From Sphingomonadaceae bacterium (GTDB lineage Bacteria > Pseudomonadota > Alphaproteobacteria > Sphingomonadales > Sphingomonadaceae), in assembly GCA_027533105.1 (NCBI GenBank), contig JAPZTW010000004.1:5001-69000 (forward strand): DNA of 64,000 nucleotides, written 5' to 3'. Below the pieces are notes generated by a model. It had not been told where the DNA came from. It made no database searches and saw only the letters and a program-made list of their open reading frames with translations. The first letter of the stretch is position 1, and every line of letters begins with the position of its first letter. Positions 46,071 through 54,497 of this stretch are shown piece by piece. The translations under genes and the position numbers were made by a program.

Positions 46071-46666
46071 TTGGCCAAGGTCCGCATCAGCGCCGCAATC
46101 GCGCTGGCGCCCTGGCTTTCCAACCCGGCGGCAACCCGCTCGCGCTCGTCAGCCGGCTTGTTCTGGCTGAGCTTCAGCGTCTCGCGCCAGGCCAGCACTT
46201 CGAGTTCGAAACCCACGATCCCGGCCATCAGCTTGCGGAGATAGTCCTCCGGGGCCTTGTCCATGGTCCAGGGCGGGCCGTCCAGCCGGGCCTCCTCGCG
46301 CGCTGACAGGGCTTCAAGATGGCCCAGCAGGCCATCGCCATCCATCCGCCGCACCCGGCCTTCCAGTTCCAGCGCGACATAGTTCCAGGTCGGGACCTGA
46401 ACCGGGTCGGCATACCAGCGCGGGCTGACATAGCCATCCGGCCCGTTGATCACAGCCAGCACGGTCATGCCGTCGATATGCCTGGTCAGGGCATTGCCGC
46501 GCGCCAGGTGGAACTGCAATGCGCCATCGCCGGTCGACACCAGCGGCACGTGGGCCACGCGCGGGCCATCGGGGGTGGTGGCAAAGACCGTGCCGAACCC
46601 GATCTCGTCGATCAGGGTTTCCAGCAAGGCGCGATCATCATGGCGGAACGCGGAATTGGGGTGCAT
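46067..46666 (-). CDS. PaiB-like FMN-binding negative transcriptional regulator
   Basis: The 199-residue protein has the FMN-binding split-barrel of PaiB: MHPNSAFRHDD, FGTVFATTPDGPRVAHVPL, HLARGN, YVSPRWYADPVQVPTWNY. PaiB affects sporulation and protease genes in Bacillus, and Gram-negative homologs are of unknown function. There is no obvious DNA-binding helix-turn-helix, so FMN-dependent chemistry is as likely as regulation. The start is one base from the end of the pseudouridine synthase gene. Confidence 0.87.
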   Translation of the reverse strand: MHPNSAFRHDDRALLETLIDEIGFGTVFATTPDGPRVAHVPLVSTGDGALQFHLARGNALTRHIDGMTVLAVINGPDGYVSPRWYADPVQVPTWNYVALELEGRVRRMDGDGLLGHLEALSAREEARLDGPPWTMDKAPEDYLRKLMAGIVGFELEVLAWRETLKLSQNKPADERERVAAGLESQGASAIAALMRTLAK

Positions 46667-47871
46667 CAGCGTTTACCTGTCGGCTTCGGTCCTGTCTTGG
46701 GTGCCGGACCTGGCCCGGGCTTCTTCGCGGCCGGTTTGGGGCTGCCCTTGCCCTTGGTCGGTCCGCGTTTTGTCGGTGGCTTGCGGGTGGCGACCCGGCC
46801 CTCGGCGCGGCCGCGCCGTTCGCCGCGGCGCTCCTTGCGGACCTGCTTGGCGTGCGCCTTGGCGGCCTGCTTCTCGTCGGCCTTGCCGGGCTTGTACGGC
46901 TCGGGCAGGGCGTCGCCGTCCTCCTCGTCAAAGCCCAGGTTAGCCATGGTATTGGCAAAGTGCTCGGGCAATTCCGCCCGCACATCGATCACGTCGCCAT
47001 CGGGATGGTCGATGATCAGGCGGCGGGCGTGGAGGTGCATCTTGCGGCTGATCGAGCCCGACAGGAAGGCTTCCGGCCCGCCATACTTGCCATCGCCCAC
47101 GATCGGGTGGCCGATCGCCGCCATGTGGACGCGCAGCTGGTGGGTGCGCCCGGTCAGCGGTTGCAGCTCGACCCAGCAGGCGCGATTGCCCGCGCGATCA
47201 AGCACGCGGTAGCGGGTGCGGGCCGGCTGGCCTTCGCCAGACTTGTCCACCATCATCTTTTCGCCGCCGGTGCCCGGTTGCTTGGCCAGCGGCAGGTCGA
47301 TCAGGCCATCCTCAACCGAGGGGACGCCGGTGATGATCGCCCAATAGATCTTGCGCGCGGTGCGCCCCGAAAAGCGCTTGGAAAAGAACGCCGCGCTGCC
47401 CGGGGTGCGGGCGATGAGGAGGACACCGGAGGTATCCTTGTCGAGCCGGTGAACCAGCCTTGGCCGCGGCCCATCATGGGCGAAGGCATCGAGCAGCCCG
47501 TCGACATGCTCCTTCATGCCGCTGCCGCCCTGCGTCGCAAGGCCCGGCGGTTTGTTGAGCACGATGGCGGCGCGGTCCTGGGTGATGACCATGGCCTCGG
47601 CCCGGGCGATCTCTTCCTCGGAGAGTTCGCGGCGCGGCTTGGCACCGCCCTTGGCCGGAGTATCGCCGCCTGGGGGGACGCGCACCACTTGCCCGGCGGA
47701 AAGGCGATCGGCCGGATCGGCGCGCTTGCCATCCACGCGGATCTGGCCGGTGCGGGCCCAACGGCTGACCGTGGCAAACCCGACCTGCGGCAGATGACGC
47801 TTGAACCAGCGGTCCAGCCGCACGCCGTCGTCATCATGCTGGACGGTAAACTGGCGAACTTCCGTGCTCAT
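46666..47871 (-). CDS. RluC/RluD-family pseudouridine synthase with basic tail
   Basis: This 401-residue protein has an N-terminal S4 domain (about 12-65: RLDRWFKRHLPQVGFATVSRWARTGQIRVDGKRA) and a RluA-type catalytic domain with Asp in HRLDKDTSGVLLIAR. About 75 C-terminal residues are rich in Lys/Arg/Pro (KAHAKQVRKERRGERRGRAEG and PKPAAKKPGPG). Members modify 23S rRNA uridines. The basic tail is beyond the usual domain and may help bind rRNA. It overlaps crcB by four bases. Confidence 0.9.
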   Translation of the reverse strand: MSTEVRQFTVQHDDDGVRLDRWFKRHLPQVGFATVSRWARTGQIRVDGKRADPADRLSAGQVVRVPPGGDTPAKGGAKPRRELSEEEIARAEAMVITQDRAAIVLNKPPGLATQGGSGMKEHVDGLLDAFAHDGPRPRLVHRLDKDTSGVLLIARTPGSAAFFSKRFSGRTARKIYWAIITGVPSVEDGLIDLPLAKQPGTGGEKMMVDKSGEGQPARTRYRVLDRAGNRACWVELQPLTGRTHQLRVHMAAIGHPIVGDGKYGGPEAFLSGSISRKMHLHARRLIIDHPDGDVIDVRAELPEHFANTMANLGFDEEDGDALPEPYKPGKADEKQAAKAHAKQVRKERRGERRGRAEGRVATRKPPTKRGPTKGKGSPKPAAKKPGPGPAPKTGPKPTGKR

Positions 47872-48257
47872 GCAATTCCTCGCGCCAGGGCCAGCCCGGC
47901 AAACAGTCCACCCACGCCGCCAGCCAGCGACAGGGCAATATAGAGCGCGGCCTGCGCCATGGCCCCACGCTGGATCATCAAGGCGATTTCCAGGCTGAAG
48001 GCCGAAAAGGTGGTGAACCCGCCCAGCACGCCGACGCCCAGCAGCAGTCGCCAGGTTTCACCACCCTGACCGTGTCGCGCCAGCCAGCCGGCCAGCAGCC
48101 CCATCGCCAGGCTGCCCAGCACGTTGACGGTCAGCGTGGCATAGGGAAACGGCCCCGCGCCGATCAGCCGCCCGGCCGCAAAGCGCAGCCATGCGCCCAG
48201 CGCGCCACCAGCGGCGACGGTCAGCGATGCGGCCACGAATGAGGGTGGGGCGGTCAT
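47868..48257 (-). CDS. crcB: Fluoride exporter CrcB (Fluc)
   Basis: A 129-residue, four-helix protein with the Fluc signatures GGALGAWLRF (first helix), VNVLGSLAMG and GGFTTFSAFSLE. It forms dual-topology dimers that pass F- across the inner membrane. The ATG at 48257 (MTAPPSF) is chosen; an upstream extension reads into the REP element. No fluoride riboswitch is seen before it. It is the first gene of a six-gene coupled minus-strand operon. Confidence 0.9.
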   Translation of the reverse strand: MTAPPSFVAASLTVAAGGALGAWLRFAAGRLIGAGPFPYATLTVNVLGSLAMGLLAGWLARHGQGGETWRLLLGVGVLGGFTTFSAFSLEIALMIQRGAMAQAALYIALSLAGGVGGLFAGLALARGIA

Positions 48258-48327
48258 GCCCGGTGCCTTAGCCGGGGTTTGGCCAAACCGCCACCCTTGC
48301 GCATTAGAGCGCGATTCAACCTGCCTT

Positions 48328-48430
48328 GTCACCCCGGACTTGTTCCGGGGCGGGGCTTTCTGCCGCGACGTTAGCCAGAACCGCACCGCCGCAAGATGGC
48401 AGCACCGCCCCGGAACAAGTCCGGGGTGAC
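48328..48430. repeat. REP-like inverted pair (copy 3)
   Basis: A 23-base arm at 48328-48350 (starting GTCACCCCGGACTTGTTCC) is repeated perfectly in inverse orientation at 48408-48430. It lies between crcB and a divergent-free neighbour symporter gene, filling most of the intergenic gap. Confidence 0.85.
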
Positions 48431-48432
48431 TT

Positions 48433-49941
48433 TTAGTGAGAGGGGCGCGCCTTCCCCGGCGCTACCAAACAGACCAGCGCCGCCACGACGGTGCCAAGGC
48501 ACAGGTGCCAGGGGAAGGCGACGCCTTTGAGCGCCAAGGGCAGGCCCAGCGCGTCGATCACATAGGGCTGGAAGGCCAGCACGGTCAGGAACCCGGCGGC
48601 AAATGCGGCAAGGACGCTGGCCGAGGAGCCGCGCTTGGAGAATAGGGCGACGCCATAGACCCCCAGCAGCCCGGAATAGGCAAAGGCCATGACCCCCAGC
48701 ACGAAATCGAGCAGGGCGGTATCGGCATAGCGCTGCCAGTAATAGGACAGCACCGCCATGGCGAACAGCGCAAGGCCCAGCAGAACCGTGGCAATCCGCC
48801 CCATCCGGACGTAATGCGCCTCGCTCCGCTGGCCCGCAAAGGGCCGGTAGAGGTCATTGACCAGCACGGCCGACATCGAGATCAGCCCCGAGTTGATGGC
48901 CGCCGCCGCGATCACCCCCACCGTCACCAGACCGCGCAGGCCGGGCGGCAGTTCGGTCAGGATATAGTGCATAAAAACAGTGACTTTCTCGCCATTGTAG
49001 CTGCTGGCAGCGTTGCCCTGGTAATGCAGCCACAGCAGCGCGCCGATGGTCAGGAACAGCAGGATCACGGGGAGCGAAGCCCAGGCCGATACCACCAGCG
49101 CCCGCGTCCCCTGCCGGGCGTCGCGGCAGGCGAGGACGCGCTGGGTGGTATCCTGGTCCAGCCCGGCATTGGCGAAGTTGAGCAGGACCACCCCGGTCAG
49201 CACGGCCCACAGACCGAAGGGGGCTGAGAGGCTGAACGAGGGGTCGACCAGTTGTAGCTTGTCCTGCCCGCCGGGCGCGGATTGGAGGGTCGCAAAGGCC
49301 TGTTCCAGGGTCATTGGCAGGTCACTCCACAGGTACCAAGCGACCACCAAAGCGGCACCAACATAGAGGACCACCTGCACCAGGTCGCTCCAGATCACCG
49401 AATTGAGCCCGCCCATGAAGGTAAAGGCCAGGCCGAACACCAGCAGGATCAGCATGGCGACCAACATGTGCCCCGGTGCCACATCGAGGAACAGGATCAT
49501 CGAGACGGCGATGGCGGCAAGATAGAGCCGCGCCCCACTCGCCAGGATCCGGCCGACCAGGTACATCGCCGCCGCCGCCCGCCGCGCCGTCGCATCGAAG
49601 CGCGCCTCGAGCAACTCGTAGACCGTGGTGACGCCAGCGGCATAGAAGCGCGGCATCAGCCAGTGGCCCACCAGCCAGGCCGCGACCAGCGAGGCGAAGA
49701 CTCCGCCGATATAGGTGAAGTTGCCGCGATAGGCGAAGTCCGGCACGCCCAGGAAGGTCGCCGCCGATTGCACGGTGGAAAGCACCGAGATCGCCACCAG
49801 CCAGGTCGGCGCATGATGCCCGGCCAGGAAATAGTCCTCGCTCTTCATGCCCCGCCTTGTGGTCAGCCACCCGGCAGCGGCGAGCAGCATCACATAGAGC
49901 CCCAGAACGGCCCAGTCGGCAGTCGTGAACGTGGTGCGCAT
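48433..49941 (-). CDS. Sodium:solute symporter (SLC5/SSS family)
   Basis: A 502-residue protein of about 13 helices with the SSS pattern: SEDYFLAGHHAPTWLVAISVLSTVQSAATFLGVPDFAYRG at the first core helices, VTTVYELLEARFD, and the GLNSVIWSDLVQVVLY segment. The middle resembles permeases for carboxylates or amino acids more than SglT. The ATG at 49941 follows a GGGGGACC purine-rich stretch. Its 3' end abuts REP copy 3. Substrate is unknown. Confidence 0.9.
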   Translation of the reverse strand: MRTTFTTADWAVLGLYVMLLAAAGWLTTRRGMKSEDYFLAGHHAPTWLVAISVLSTVQSAATFLGVPDFAYRGNFTYIGGVFASLVAAWLVGHWLMPRFYAAGVTTVYELLEARFDATARRAAAAMYLVGRILASGARLYLAAIAVSMILFLDVAPGHMLVAMLILLVFGLAFTFMGGLNSVIWSDLVQVVLYVGAALVVAWYLWSDLPMTLEQAFATLQSAPGGQDKLQLVDPSFSLSAPFGLWAVLTGVVLLNFANAGLDQDTTQRVLACRDARQGTRALVVSAWASLPVILLFLTIGALLWLHYQGNAASSYNGEKVTVFMHYILTELPPGLRGLVTVGVIAAAAINSGLISMSAVLVNDLYRPFAGQRSEAHYVRMGRIATVLLGLALFAMAVLSYYWQRYADTALLDFVLGVMAFAYSGLLGVYGVALFSKRGSSASVLAAFAAGFLTVLAFQPYVIDALGLPLALKGVAFPWHLCLGTVVAALVCLVAPGKARPSH

Positions 49942-50128
49942 CGGTCCCCCTGATTGCCGCGTCTAGCGCGAAAGCGGGCCGGGGGACACCGGTTCGTGCA
50001 GCCCGGCCAGCCCTGGTGTCCCGGTATTCCGCCAGTGCTTGCGGTGCTGTTGCCCGTGCCCGAGGATGACAGGCGTGGCCGACTGATCGCGGGTCTGGTC
50101 GCGCGCACCACGCAAGCGGAGCCAAGCG

Positions 50129-50713
50129 ATGATCAGGCAAGCTGTCGCGGCCCTCCTGTCAGCCTTGCTGCTGAGCGGCTGCGGGCGGGGGGCGAACGAA
50201 CCGCAGATCGAACGCAATCCCGGGGCGGTGGACGCCTATCGGCTGGACTTCCGGTTCGAGGATGCGCCCGGCCCGTTCAGCAAGGTCCGCGCCGTGGCCG
50301 TTTACCGGGTGGAGAACGAGGAATGCGTCAAGGCCCTGCCGTTCAGCGGGGCCGTGCTGCCGCCGGAATACAAGCTGGACCTGTCGCTAAAGCCGCTCGG
50401 CCAGGATCGCTATGAAGCGCTGTTTCATCGCGATGCCTTGCGCGATGCGGACTATTTCGGCCTGGGCCTGTGCCGGTGGAAGCTGCAGCACGTGGCGATC
50501 TTCTTTTCATCCCCGGCGACCGCTTTCACGGCTGCGCTGTTCAACCCGCAGGACCCGGCGGACAGGATCGAGCCGATTCAAAGCCATTTCCTGCACCGTG
50601 ACTACTTCAACAAGCCACAGCCGATCACCCTGGTATTCGGCGAAAGGGCCGGGTTCTATCCGCCTGACCAGGGTGCCCAGTTCCGGATCGCGATTTCGGC
50701 CGAACCGCGCTAG
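50129..50713 (+). CDS. Lipoprotein of unknown function
   Basis: The 194-residue protein has a lipobox LLLSGC with Cys18 as the probable lipidation site. The mature part has no known domain; it contains two further cysteines (VENEECVK and GLCRWKLQ) that could pair. There is a hydrophobic AIFFSSPATAF segment and a basic end. It converges with the minus-strand membrane protein gene, 8 bp away. No neighbour suggests a function. Confidence 0.75.
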   Translation: MIRQAVAALLSALLLSGCGRGANEPQIERNPGAVDAYRLDFRFEDAPGPFSKVRAVAVYRVENEECVKALPFSGAVLPPEYKLDLSLKPLGQDRYEALFHRDALRDADYFGLGLCRWKLQHVAIFFSSPATAFTAALFNPQDPADRIEPIQSHFLHRDYFNKPQPITLVFGERAGFYPPDQGAQFRIAISAEPR

Positions 50714-50721
50714 CGCGGCGC

Positions 50722-51186
50722 TCAGGCCTCGTCCCGCTCCGCCCAGGCGATCAGGAAACCGGGCAGGACCAGCGCGGTGGTGAACATCAGCAGGATGAAG
50801 TTCTTCAGCACCCCGACCGACAATTCGAAGTTGAACAGCTTGGCCAGGAATTCGGGCACCATGCCGCCGGCAATGGTCATGGCAACAAGGTACTTGAAGG
50901 CGCCGAAATAGGCCCGGTTGCGCTGGGCCAGTTCGCGTTCGTCCAGCGCTGCGTCGGGCGCATTGGCAAGCACGCCATAAGTGCCGAGGAAAAACCCGAT
51001 GCTGGCCAGCATCCCGGTGATCGCGGCCACGCCAACAGCCAGTTCCGCGCCGCCGCTGGCGAACGGCAGACCCAGCTTGATCGCGAACCAGCCGTGCATG
51101 GCAACCAGGGCATAGCCGCCCAGCAGCTTGCCCATCCTGGGGCTGAGGTTGATCCGGGCAAAGCGGGCGGTCTGGGTGTCAGTCAT
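50722..51186 (-). CDS. Four-helix membrane protein
   Basis: The 154-residue integral membrane protein has hydrophobic segments near residues 22-42, 46-68, 100-120 and 125-147, with charged loops (LDERELAQRNRAYFGAFKY). The ATG at 51186 overlaps the stop of the XRE gene upstream by 8 bp, so the two form a coupled operon. No family is recognised with certainty; the context resembles small regulator-plus-membrane-protein pairs where the regulator controls the partner. Confidence 0.8.
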   Translation of the reverse strand: MTDTQTARFARINLSPRMGKLLGGYALVAMHGWFAIKLGLPFASGGAELAVGVAAITGMLASIGFFLGTYGVLANAPDAALDERELAQRNRAYFGAFKYLVAMTIAGGMVPEFLAKLFNFELSVGVLKNFILLMFTTALVLPGFLIAWAERDEA

Positions 51187-51433
51187 GATCGGTCTCCTTG
51201 GCAGCCCGGCGGTCAAGCTGCTCGGCAAGGGAAGGAAAGGGTTCGAGCGCGAACAGCGTTTCGACGCTGACGCCAAAGGCCTGGGCCAGCTTGAGCGCCA
51301 GCTCCACGGTGGGCCGGTAATCGCCGCGTTCGAGATAGCCGATGGTCTGCGGGTTGACCCCGACCAGTTCGGCCAGTTCCTTGCGCGACAGGCCCCGCTC
51401 CTGGCGAAAAAGGTTGATGCGATTGAACAACAT
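51179..51433 (-). CDS. XRE-family helix-turn-helix regulator
   Basis: An 84-residue protein with an HTH_3 domain (INLFRQERGLSRKELAELVGVNPQTIGYLERGDYRPTVELALKLAQAF), where the recognition helix is NPQTIGYLERG. It starts at ATG 51433 (MLFNRIN); a longer frame continues upstream but reads through the palindrome and is implausible. It is coupled to the membrane protein gene. A perfect palindrome 22 bp upstream of the start is its likely operator. Confidence 0.9.
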   Translation of the reverse strand: MLFNRINLFRQERGLSRKELAELVGVNPQTIGYLERGDYRPTVELALKLAQAFGVSVETLFALEPFPSLAEQLDRRAAKETDHD

Positions 51434-51454
51434 GTCGGGTTCAATATCTGATTC

Positions 51455-51470
51455 GTTGTATATATACAAC
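51455..51470. promoter_or_regulatory. Perfect 16-bp palindrome GTTGTATATATACAAC (operator/promoter)
   Basis: GTTGTATATATACAAC equals its own reverse complement and is AT-rich at the centre in an otherwise GC-rich region. It lies 22 bp upstream of the XRE gene and on the opposite side faces the rpsU promoter region 250 bp away. The centre TATATA could also serve as a -10 region. Autorepression by the XRE protein is the likely role. Confidence 0.7.
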
Positions 51471-51721
51471 AATAAAGTGAAATGGTGTGCAATTCGACGC
51501 AGAATGGCCCAGATGGGTGATCTGTGGACCGCTTGTGGGCCGCCATGCGCGGCAATTGCCCGCAAAAGCTTGCCTTTGGTGCGACTCCTTGCTAACGGCG
51601 CGCCACTTCGAGCCGGTCCTTCTCGGATTCGGCCCGGTTTTTCGATGCTTTTCGTTAGGGTGCATCCCCGCACCAGATTCGCGCGGGGCTCTGATCCTTC
51701 GTTTGTGAGGTGTTTCGGTTT

Positions 51722-51928
51722 ATGCAAATTCTCGTCCGCGACAACAATGTCGAACAGGCTCTGCGCGCGCTTAAGAAGAAGCTGCAGCGTGAGGGCGTGT
51801 ACCGCGAGATGAAGCTGCGCCGCCACTTTGAAAAGCCGTCCGAAAAGCGCGCCCGTGAAAAGGCTGCCGCTGTCCGCCGTGCCCGCAAGATGGAGCGCAA
51901 GCGGATGGAGCGTGACGGCGTCAAGTAA
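51722..51928 (+). CDS. rpsU: 30S ribosomal protein S21
   Basis: The 68-residue protein starts [21 protein letters not shown] and is followed by basic [27 protein letters not shown], the bS21 pattern of alphaproteobacteria. It has a long Arg/Lys C-terminus. The ATG at 51722 fits the family start; four in-frame codons upstream are ignored. Downstream are two hairpins and then the FKBP gene. It acts in 30S assembly and translation initiation. Confidence 0.96.
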   Translation: MQILVRDNNVEQALRALKKKLQREGVYREMKLRRHFEKPSEKRAREKAAAVRRARKMERKRMERDGVK

Positions 51929-51929
51929 A

Positions 51930-51974
51930 GACCTTTCAGGGAAAGTGGATACCGGTTTCCCGCTCGGAAAGGTC
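51930..51974. repeat. Nested inverted repeat after rpsU
   Basis: GACCTTTC (51930) pairs with GAAAGGTC (51967-51974) and, inside it, GGGAAA (51939-51944) pairs with TTTCCC (51956-51961) around GTGGATACCGG. The GGGAAA-GTGGATACCGG-TTTCCC core resembles short palindromic sequences that recur between genes in alphaproteobacteria. It starts one base after the rpsU stop codon and could stabilise the mRNA end. Confidence 0.6.
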
Positions 51975-52012
51975 GTCAGACTAGCTTGAACCGACAAGCG
52001 CGATAAGCCATG

Positions 52013-52036
52013 AGGGCGCGGAGCAATCCGCGCCCT
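52013..52036 (+). terminator. Terminator between rpsU and the FKBP gene
   Basis: Ten-base perfect arms AGGGCGCGGA and TCCGCGCCCT enclose a GCAA tetraloop and are followed by TTGCTTT. It lies 85 bp after the rpsU stop. Confidence 0.75.
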
Positions 52037-52068
52037 TTGCTTTGGCGCCCAACAGGAAGACGTTTCGC

Positions 52069-52623
52069 ATGACCGAGATCACCCGCGTTCCGCTGCAACC
52101 GATCGCCAAGGGCGCGCTGACCAAGCTGTGGCTGGGCGTGGCCGCTGCCGCACTGGCTGCTGGTGGGCTGGCCTGGGCCACGCTGCCCGGTTCGGTCGAT
52201 ATCGAAACGATCAAGGCTGGCACCGGCCCTTCGCCGACGATCGCCGACGTGGTCCAGATCAACTACAAGGGCAGCCTCGAAAACGGCAAGGTGTTCGACC
52301 AGGGCGAACGCGCGGTCTTCCCGGTCGAAGGCGTGATCCCCGGCTTCACCCAGGCGCTGGAAAAGATGCAGCGCGGCGGCAAGTACAAGGTCGAGATTCC
52401 GGCTGCCCTGGCCTATGGCGCGCAGGAGCAACGCAACCCCCAGACCGGCGCGGTCGAGATCCCCGCCAATTCCGACCTGGTGTTCGAAATCGAACTGATC
52501 GACTTCAAGAGCCGGGCCGAGATCGAGGCGCAGATGCGGATGATGCAGCAATTGCAGCAGCTGCAGGGTGGGGCCGGTGGCCCGGCTGGGGCCGGCGCGC
52601 CGCCCCCGCCGCAGGCGCAATAA
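52069..52623 (+). CDS. FKBP-type peptidyl-prolyl isomerase
   Basis: The 184-residue protein has an N-terminal membrane anchor (about 26-42) and an FKBP domain (about 65-152): VVQINYKGSLENGKVFDQGE, VIPGFTQALEKMQRGGKYKVEIPAALAYG and the closing DLVFEIELIDF. A Gln/Gly/Pro-rich tail (QMRMMQQLQQLQGG...) follows. It catalyses proline isomerisation on the periplasmic side. AGGAAGA stands nine bases upstream of the ATG. The FKBP gene directly after rpsU is a frequent arrangement in this order. Confidence 0.9.
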   Translation: MTEITRVPLQPIAKGALTKLWLGVAAAALAAGGLAWATLPGSVDIETIKAGTGPSPTIADVVQINYKGSLENGKVFDQGERAVFPVEGVIPGFTQALEKMQRGGKYKVEIPAALAYGAQEQRNPQTGAVEIPANSDLVFEIELIDFKSRAEIEAQMRMMQQLQQLQGGAGGPAGAGAPPPPQAQ

Positions 52624-52706
52624 GCCGCCTGATCCGCAGGCAAATCGTTGCAGGGCGCGCTGGCCGATGCTAGCGCGCGGGTAATCATTGTAACCAAAGG
52701 AATGCC

Positions 52707-53009
52707 ATGTCGGTCGATACCGCCACCGTGGCCAAGATCGCCGCGCTGGCCCGGATCAAGCTGTCCGAGGCCGAGCTTGCGGCGATGGTGCCGGAACTCA
52801 ACGGGATTCTCGCCTGGGTCGAGCAGCTGGGCGAAGTCGATGTCACCGGGGTCGAACCGATGACCGCGGTGATCGAAAACCACCTGCGTCTGCGCGATGA
52901 CGTGATCAACGCCGATCCGCTGACCGGCGGCGACAACCGCGACGGCGTGCTGGCCAATGCCCCGGTGGCCGAACACGGTTTCTTCGGCGTGCCCAAGGTG
53001 ATCGAATGA
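52707..53009 (+). CDS. gatC: Asp-tRNA(Asn)/Glu-tRNA(Gln) amidotransferase subunit C
   Basis: The 100-residue GatC has the typical [18 protein letters not shown]-terminus and the [21 protein letters not shown]-terminal motif. It stabilises the GatCAB complex, which amidates Glu-tRNA(Gln) and Asp-tRNA(Asn). AAAGGA precedes the ATG. Its stop overlaps gatA, and gatB follows by one base, so all three are one operon. Confidence 0.95.
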   Translation: MSVDTATVAKIAALARIKLSEAELAAMVPELNGILAWVEQLGEVDVTGVEPMTAVIENHLRLRDDVINADPLTGGDNRDGVLANAPVAEHGFFGVPKVIE

Positions 53010-54496
53010 TGAGCGCGAACCTCACCGAACTGGGCGTCGCGGCGATCCGCGATGGCGTGGCCAAGGGCGAGTTTACCGCCGTCGAAGTGGCCGAGGCGTT
53101 CAACGCCAATGTCGCGGCGGCGTCTGCGCTCAATGCCTTCATCGTCGCCACGCCGGAAAAGGCGCTGGAAGCAGCCAAGGCCACTGACGCAAAGCGCGCC
53201 GCCGGCCAGCCGCTGGGCAAGATGGGCGGCGTGCCGATCGGCATGAAGGACCTGTTCGCCACCAAGGGCGTGCAGACCACCGCGGCCAGCCACATCCTCG
53301 AAGGCTTTACCCCGCAGTACGAAAGCACCGTTTCCCAGAAGCTGTGGGATGCCGGCGCGGGGATGCTGGGCAAGCTCAACCTTGACCAGTTCGCCATGGG
53401 TTCGTCGAACGAGACGAGCTATTTCGGCAATGTCATCTCGCCCTGGCGGCGCAACGATGGCGGGAACGCCGCGCTGGCGCCGGGTGGTTCCTCGGGTGGC
53501 AGCTCGGCGGCGGTGGCCGCACGGCTGGCTCCGGCGGCAACCGGCACCGATACCGGCGGCTCGATCCGCCAGCCCGCCGCTTTCGTGGGCATTTCGGGCA
53601 TCAAGCCGACCTATGGCCGCTGCTCGCGCTGGGGCATCGTGGCTTTCGCCTCGTCGCTCGACCAGGCCGGGCCGATGGCCCGCGACGTGCGCGACTGCGC
53701 GATCATGCTGGAAGCCATGGCCGGGTTCGATCCGAAGGATGCGACCAGCCTCAACCTGCCGGTGCCCGAATGGGAAGCCGGCCTCAACGGCGACCTTCGC
53801 GGCAAGAAGGTGGGCATCCCGCGCGAATACCGCATGGACGGGATGGACGCCGATGTCGCCGCCAGCTGGGATCGCGGGATCGAATGGCTGAAGGATGCCG
53901 GCGCGGAAATCGTCGATATCTCGCTGCCGCATACCAAGTACGCGCTGCCGGCCTATTACATCATCGCCCCGGCCGAAGCCTCGTCGAACCTCGCCCGCTA
54001 TGATGGCGTGCGCTATGGCCTGCGTGATCTGCCCGATGGGGCGGGCTTGCAGGACATGTATGCCGCCACCCGCGCCGCCGGGTTCGGGGCCGAGGTCAAG
54101 CGCCGCATCCTGATCGGCACCTATGTGCTGAGCGCGGGCTTCTATGACGCCTATTACACCCAGGCCCAGAAGGTCCGCACCCTGATCGCGCAGGACTTCA
54201 AGAACGCCTTTACCCAGTGCGACGTGATCCTCGCGCCGACCGCGCCGACCGCCGCCTTTGGCCTTGGCGAAAAGAGCGACGATCCGCTGTCGATGTACCT
54301 CAACGACGTCTTTGCCGTCCCGGCGTCGCTGGCGGGCCTGCCGGCCATGTCGGTCCCCGCCGGGCTCAATCGCGAAGGCCTGCCGCTGGGGCTCCAGATT
54401 GTCGGCAAGCCGTTCGACGAGCAGGGCGTGCTCAACGCCGGCCTCGCGATCGAGGCGCGTGCGCAGTTCTCGGCCAAGCCGGAAAAGTGGTGGTAA
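53006..54496 (+). CDS. gatA: Amidotransferase subunit A (GatA)
   Basis: A 496-residue amidase-signature protein with catalytic Lys in [12 protein letters not shown], the central cis-Ser in [12 protein letters not shown] and nucleophile Ser in [13 protein letters not shown]. These form the Ser-Ser-Lys triad that releases ammonia from glutamine. The start overlaps gatC (ATGATGA); either of two adjacent ATG codons is possible. Ammonia is channelled to GatB. The gatC-gatA-gatB order is standard. Confidence 0.96.
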   Translation: MMSANLTELGVAAIRDGVAKGEFTAVEVAEAFNANVAAASALNAFIVATPEKALEAAKATDAKRAAGQPLGKMGGVPIGMKDLFATKGVQTTAASHILEGFTPQYESTVSQKLWDAGAGMLGKLNLDQFAMGSSNETSYFGNVISPWRRNDGGNAALAPGGSSGGSSAAVAARLAPAATGTDTGGSIRQPAAFVGISGIKPTYGRCSRWGIVAFASSLDQAGPMARDVRDCAIMLEAMAGFDPKDATSLNLPVPEWEAGLNGDLRGKKVGIPREYRMDGMDADVAASWDRGIEWLKDAGAEIVDISLPHTKYALPAYYIIAPAEASSNLARYDGVRYGLRDLPDGAGLQDMYAATRAAGFGAEVKRRILIGTYVLSAGFYDAYYTQAQKVRTLIAQDFKNAFTQCDVILAPTAPTAAFGLGEKSDDPLSMYLNDVFAVPASLAGLPAMSVPAGLNREGLPLGLQIVGKPFDEQGVLNAGLAIEARAQFSAKPEKWW

Positions 54497-54497
54497 G

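Noticed and set aside
48258..48327. Possible fluoride riboswitch before crcB
   Set aside because: No conserved fluoride-aptamer core was seen upstream on the minus strand.
51666..51688. CCCCGC/GCGGGG hairpin before rpsU
   Set aside because: It may be a leader hairpin, but six-base GC arms are common here and no ribosomal-leader pattern is recognisable.
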